Source: Pseudovirgaria hyperparasitica
Lineage: Eukaryota; Ascomycota; Dothideomycetes; Acrospermales; Acrospermaceae
Reading direction: 5' to 3'
DNA length: 64,000 bases
Assembly (NCBI RefSeq): GCF_010093815.1
Contig: NW_022985555.1
Coordinates: 866,186-930,185, forward strand
Shown here: one piece after another, positions 62,268 through 64,000 of the stretch
Position numbering within the stretch: the stretch's first letter is position 1
Layout: each line of letters opens with the position of its first letter
The notes under the pieces: model-generated
Seen by the model: the letters and a program-made list of their open reading frames with translations, nothing else
Databases searched by the model: none
Told to the model about the DNA's origin: nothing
Program-made: the position numbers and the translations under genes

Positions 62268-64000
62268 ATGCCTGATTCCCAGACTTCGGCCGCTCTTGTC
62301 GGTATTCTCTCCAACCTCGCCAAATCACACGATCCTTCACAAGACACCACATTTTCAGGACGCATAGCTGCAAATGGAACTCGGCAGTCCAAGATTCAGC
62401 TGCCTGGCCCTGACGACCCAGAGAAACAGACGCTTGAACGTGAGCTGTCAAAATTAGCCGCCCGCATCTCTTATCTCGAAGCCAAAGCGAACGCAGTCAA
62501 CGAACGCGCATTTCCTCTTACACCCAGCGAACCTCTTTCGTCTCCATTCAACCCAGATACCTCAGCTATCTCCGGCCGTAGTGCCCCTCCTGCCTTCACA
62601 CGGTCTCAAACTGGGGCCACGAAAGAACAGAAGGCACAATGGGTCTCGAACTGGCTTGCTTCGAGGGACGAAGCCGACCAGCCTCCAAGTCAGGTCACTG
62701 CTCTGACGGAAGAACAATTGAGCTACCTGCGAGACCACGTAAGCAAACAAGCGGAACAAATCCGTAGTCAACGAGAACACATTGAAGAGCTGCACAATGA
62801 AGTCAAAACTACACTGGAAAGCCAGAATCGAGAGGTCAAGGAGAGCGTGGATGATATTGACGCTCTGAAAAGAGAGCTTGCGAAACATCAGCAGGCCAAC
62901 CTTGCCTTCCAGAAAGCTCTACGTGAAATTGGAAACATTGTCACTGCTGTCGCCAACGGTGATCTCAGTTGCAAAGTTCTCATACACGCAAAAGAGATGG
63001 ACCCAGAAATTACTGTGTTCAAGCGCACTATCAACACTATGGTGGACCAGCTTCAAGATTTCGCCAGCCAAGTGACGCACCTTGCAAAGGAAGTCGGCAC
63101 CGAAGGCAGACTTGGTGGCCAAGCTTGTCTTCCTGGCCTCGGAGGTATTTGGGCTGAATTGACCGACAGCGGTATGTTGACGATCAGGCTTGTTTTGATA
63201 CCTGTCTAACCCTATCTAGTCAACGTTATGGCGAAGAATCTCACCGATCAAGTGCGAGAAATCGCTGTAGTAACAACTGCGGTAGCGGATGGCGACCTCA
63301 GTCGTAAGATCGAGCGTCCCGCACGTGGCGAAATTCTCCAGCTACAGCAGACTATCAACACTATGGTGGATCAGCTCCGTTCTTTTGCTACTGAAGTTTC
63401 AAGAGTCGCCAAGGATGTCGGCACTGAAGGTGTTCTCGGTGGCCAAGCTCAAATTGAGGGCGTCAAAGGCATGTGGAACGATCTGACAATCAACGTCAAT
63501 GCGATGGCCTTCAATCTCACGACACAAGTGCGCGACATTGCTGAAGTTACCACTGCCGTGGCTCAAGGAGATCTCACACGTAAGGTTCATGCTGAGTGCA
63601 AGGGAGAAATCCTCGAACTCAAAATAACCATCAATTCTATGGTGGAACAATTGCAGCAATTTGCACATGAAGTGACGAAAATTGCGCGAGAAGTCGGTAC
63701 TGAAGGCCAACTCGGTGGACAAGCCACTGTACATGGCGTCAAGGGCACATGGGCAGAACTCACTGAGAATGTGAACGGCATGGCCATGAACCTAACTACA
63801 CAGGTGCGCGAGATCGCAGAAGTGACAACTGCTGTCGCCAGGGGTGATCTCAGCAAGAAGGTTAATGCAGAGGTGCAAGGCGAGATTTTGGAACTGAAGA
63901 GCACCATCAACACCATGGTGGACAGATTGAGCACATTTGCCTTTGAGGTCAGCAAAGTAGCTCGCGAAGTCGGTACTGAGGGTCAGTTAGGAGGCCAGGC
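62268..64000 (+). CDS. NIK1: Group III (Nik1/Os-1) HAMP-repeat hybrid histidine kinase, 5' part
   Basis: Cytosolic osmosensing kinase upstream of the Hog1/Sak1 MAP-kinase route. In many fungi it is the target route of phenylpyrrole and dicarboximide fungicides. Exons seen: 62268-63171 and 63220 to the window edge. The 48-nt intron (GTATGT, GTCTAACC, ATCTAG) rebuilds [14 protein letters not shown]. Residues 1-150 are a poorly conserved tail, about 150-215 a coiled coil ([20 protein letters not shown]). Then come HAMP repeats with REIxxVTTAVAxGDLS at about residues 219, 314, 406 and 498: 92-residue spacing after the first. Each ends in EVGTEGxLGGQA. Four repeats are in view; the family usually has six or so, followed by HisKA, HATPase and receiver domains outside the window. 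There is no membrane segment, as expected for group III. The gene is truncated only by the window. Confidence 0.95.

Overview
The window comes from a filamentous ascomycete, most likely a Dothideomycete (the lineage is inferred from gene content, not from a search). Evidence: introns of about 47-110 nt with GTANGT donors, CTAAC/CTAAT branch sites and YAG acceptors; the fungal light regulator WC-2; a group III (Nik1/Os-1 type) histidine kinase with 92-residue HAMP repeats; SLX9, Nsp1 and a fungal exo-1,3-beta-glucanase; and a repeat block with the look of repeat-induced point mutation (RIP).

Layout. Bases 1 to about 26,150 are a gene-free, AT-rich graveyard of nested LTR retrotransposons. By eye TA is very common and CA/TG rare, as RIP leaves behind. 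Three 240-bp LTRs of one Ty3/Gypsy-like family lie at 571, 4347 and 24171. The 4347-24410 copy is split by an 11.4-kb element in the other orientation (5309-16744, 370-bp LTRs) and by a 601-bp miniature LTR element (19226-19826, TSD AGTAG). A second miniature element sits at 25018-25619 (TSD ATAAT). All large copies are thoroughly degraded fossils.

From about 26.17 kb composition changes abruptly to normal gene-bearing DNA. In order: GNAT acetyltransferase (+); APH-fold protein that looks like a pseudokinase (-); TDG/MUG DNA glycosylase (-); uncharacterised 601-aa protein (-); SLX9 ribosome-biogenesis factor (-); WC-2 (-); RAD50 (+); GH5 exo-beta-1,3-glucanase (+); two-domain VOC extradiol-dioxygenase-like protein (+); 14-3-3 (-); mitochondrial ATPase inhibitor IF1 (+); nucleoporin NSP1 (-); Laa2/aftiphilin-like trafficking protein (+); and the 5' part of a group III hybrid histidine kinase (+) that runs off the right edge.

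The genes are mostly housekeeping and not one pathway. Two head-to-head pairs share short promoter regions: WC-2/RAD50 (512 bp, rich in CACGTG/TGACGT motifs) and NSP1/Laa2-like (448 bp). Gene models were built by hand from splice sites and frame continuity; every multi-exon model keeps frame to its stop. I found no CRISPR, rRNA or convincing tRNA gene. The least expected items are the two miniature LTR elements with intact target duplications, identical 33-bp hairpins inside the 11.4-kb element, the APH-fold protein lacking both catalytic aspartates, and an ATG-only first exon in SLX9.
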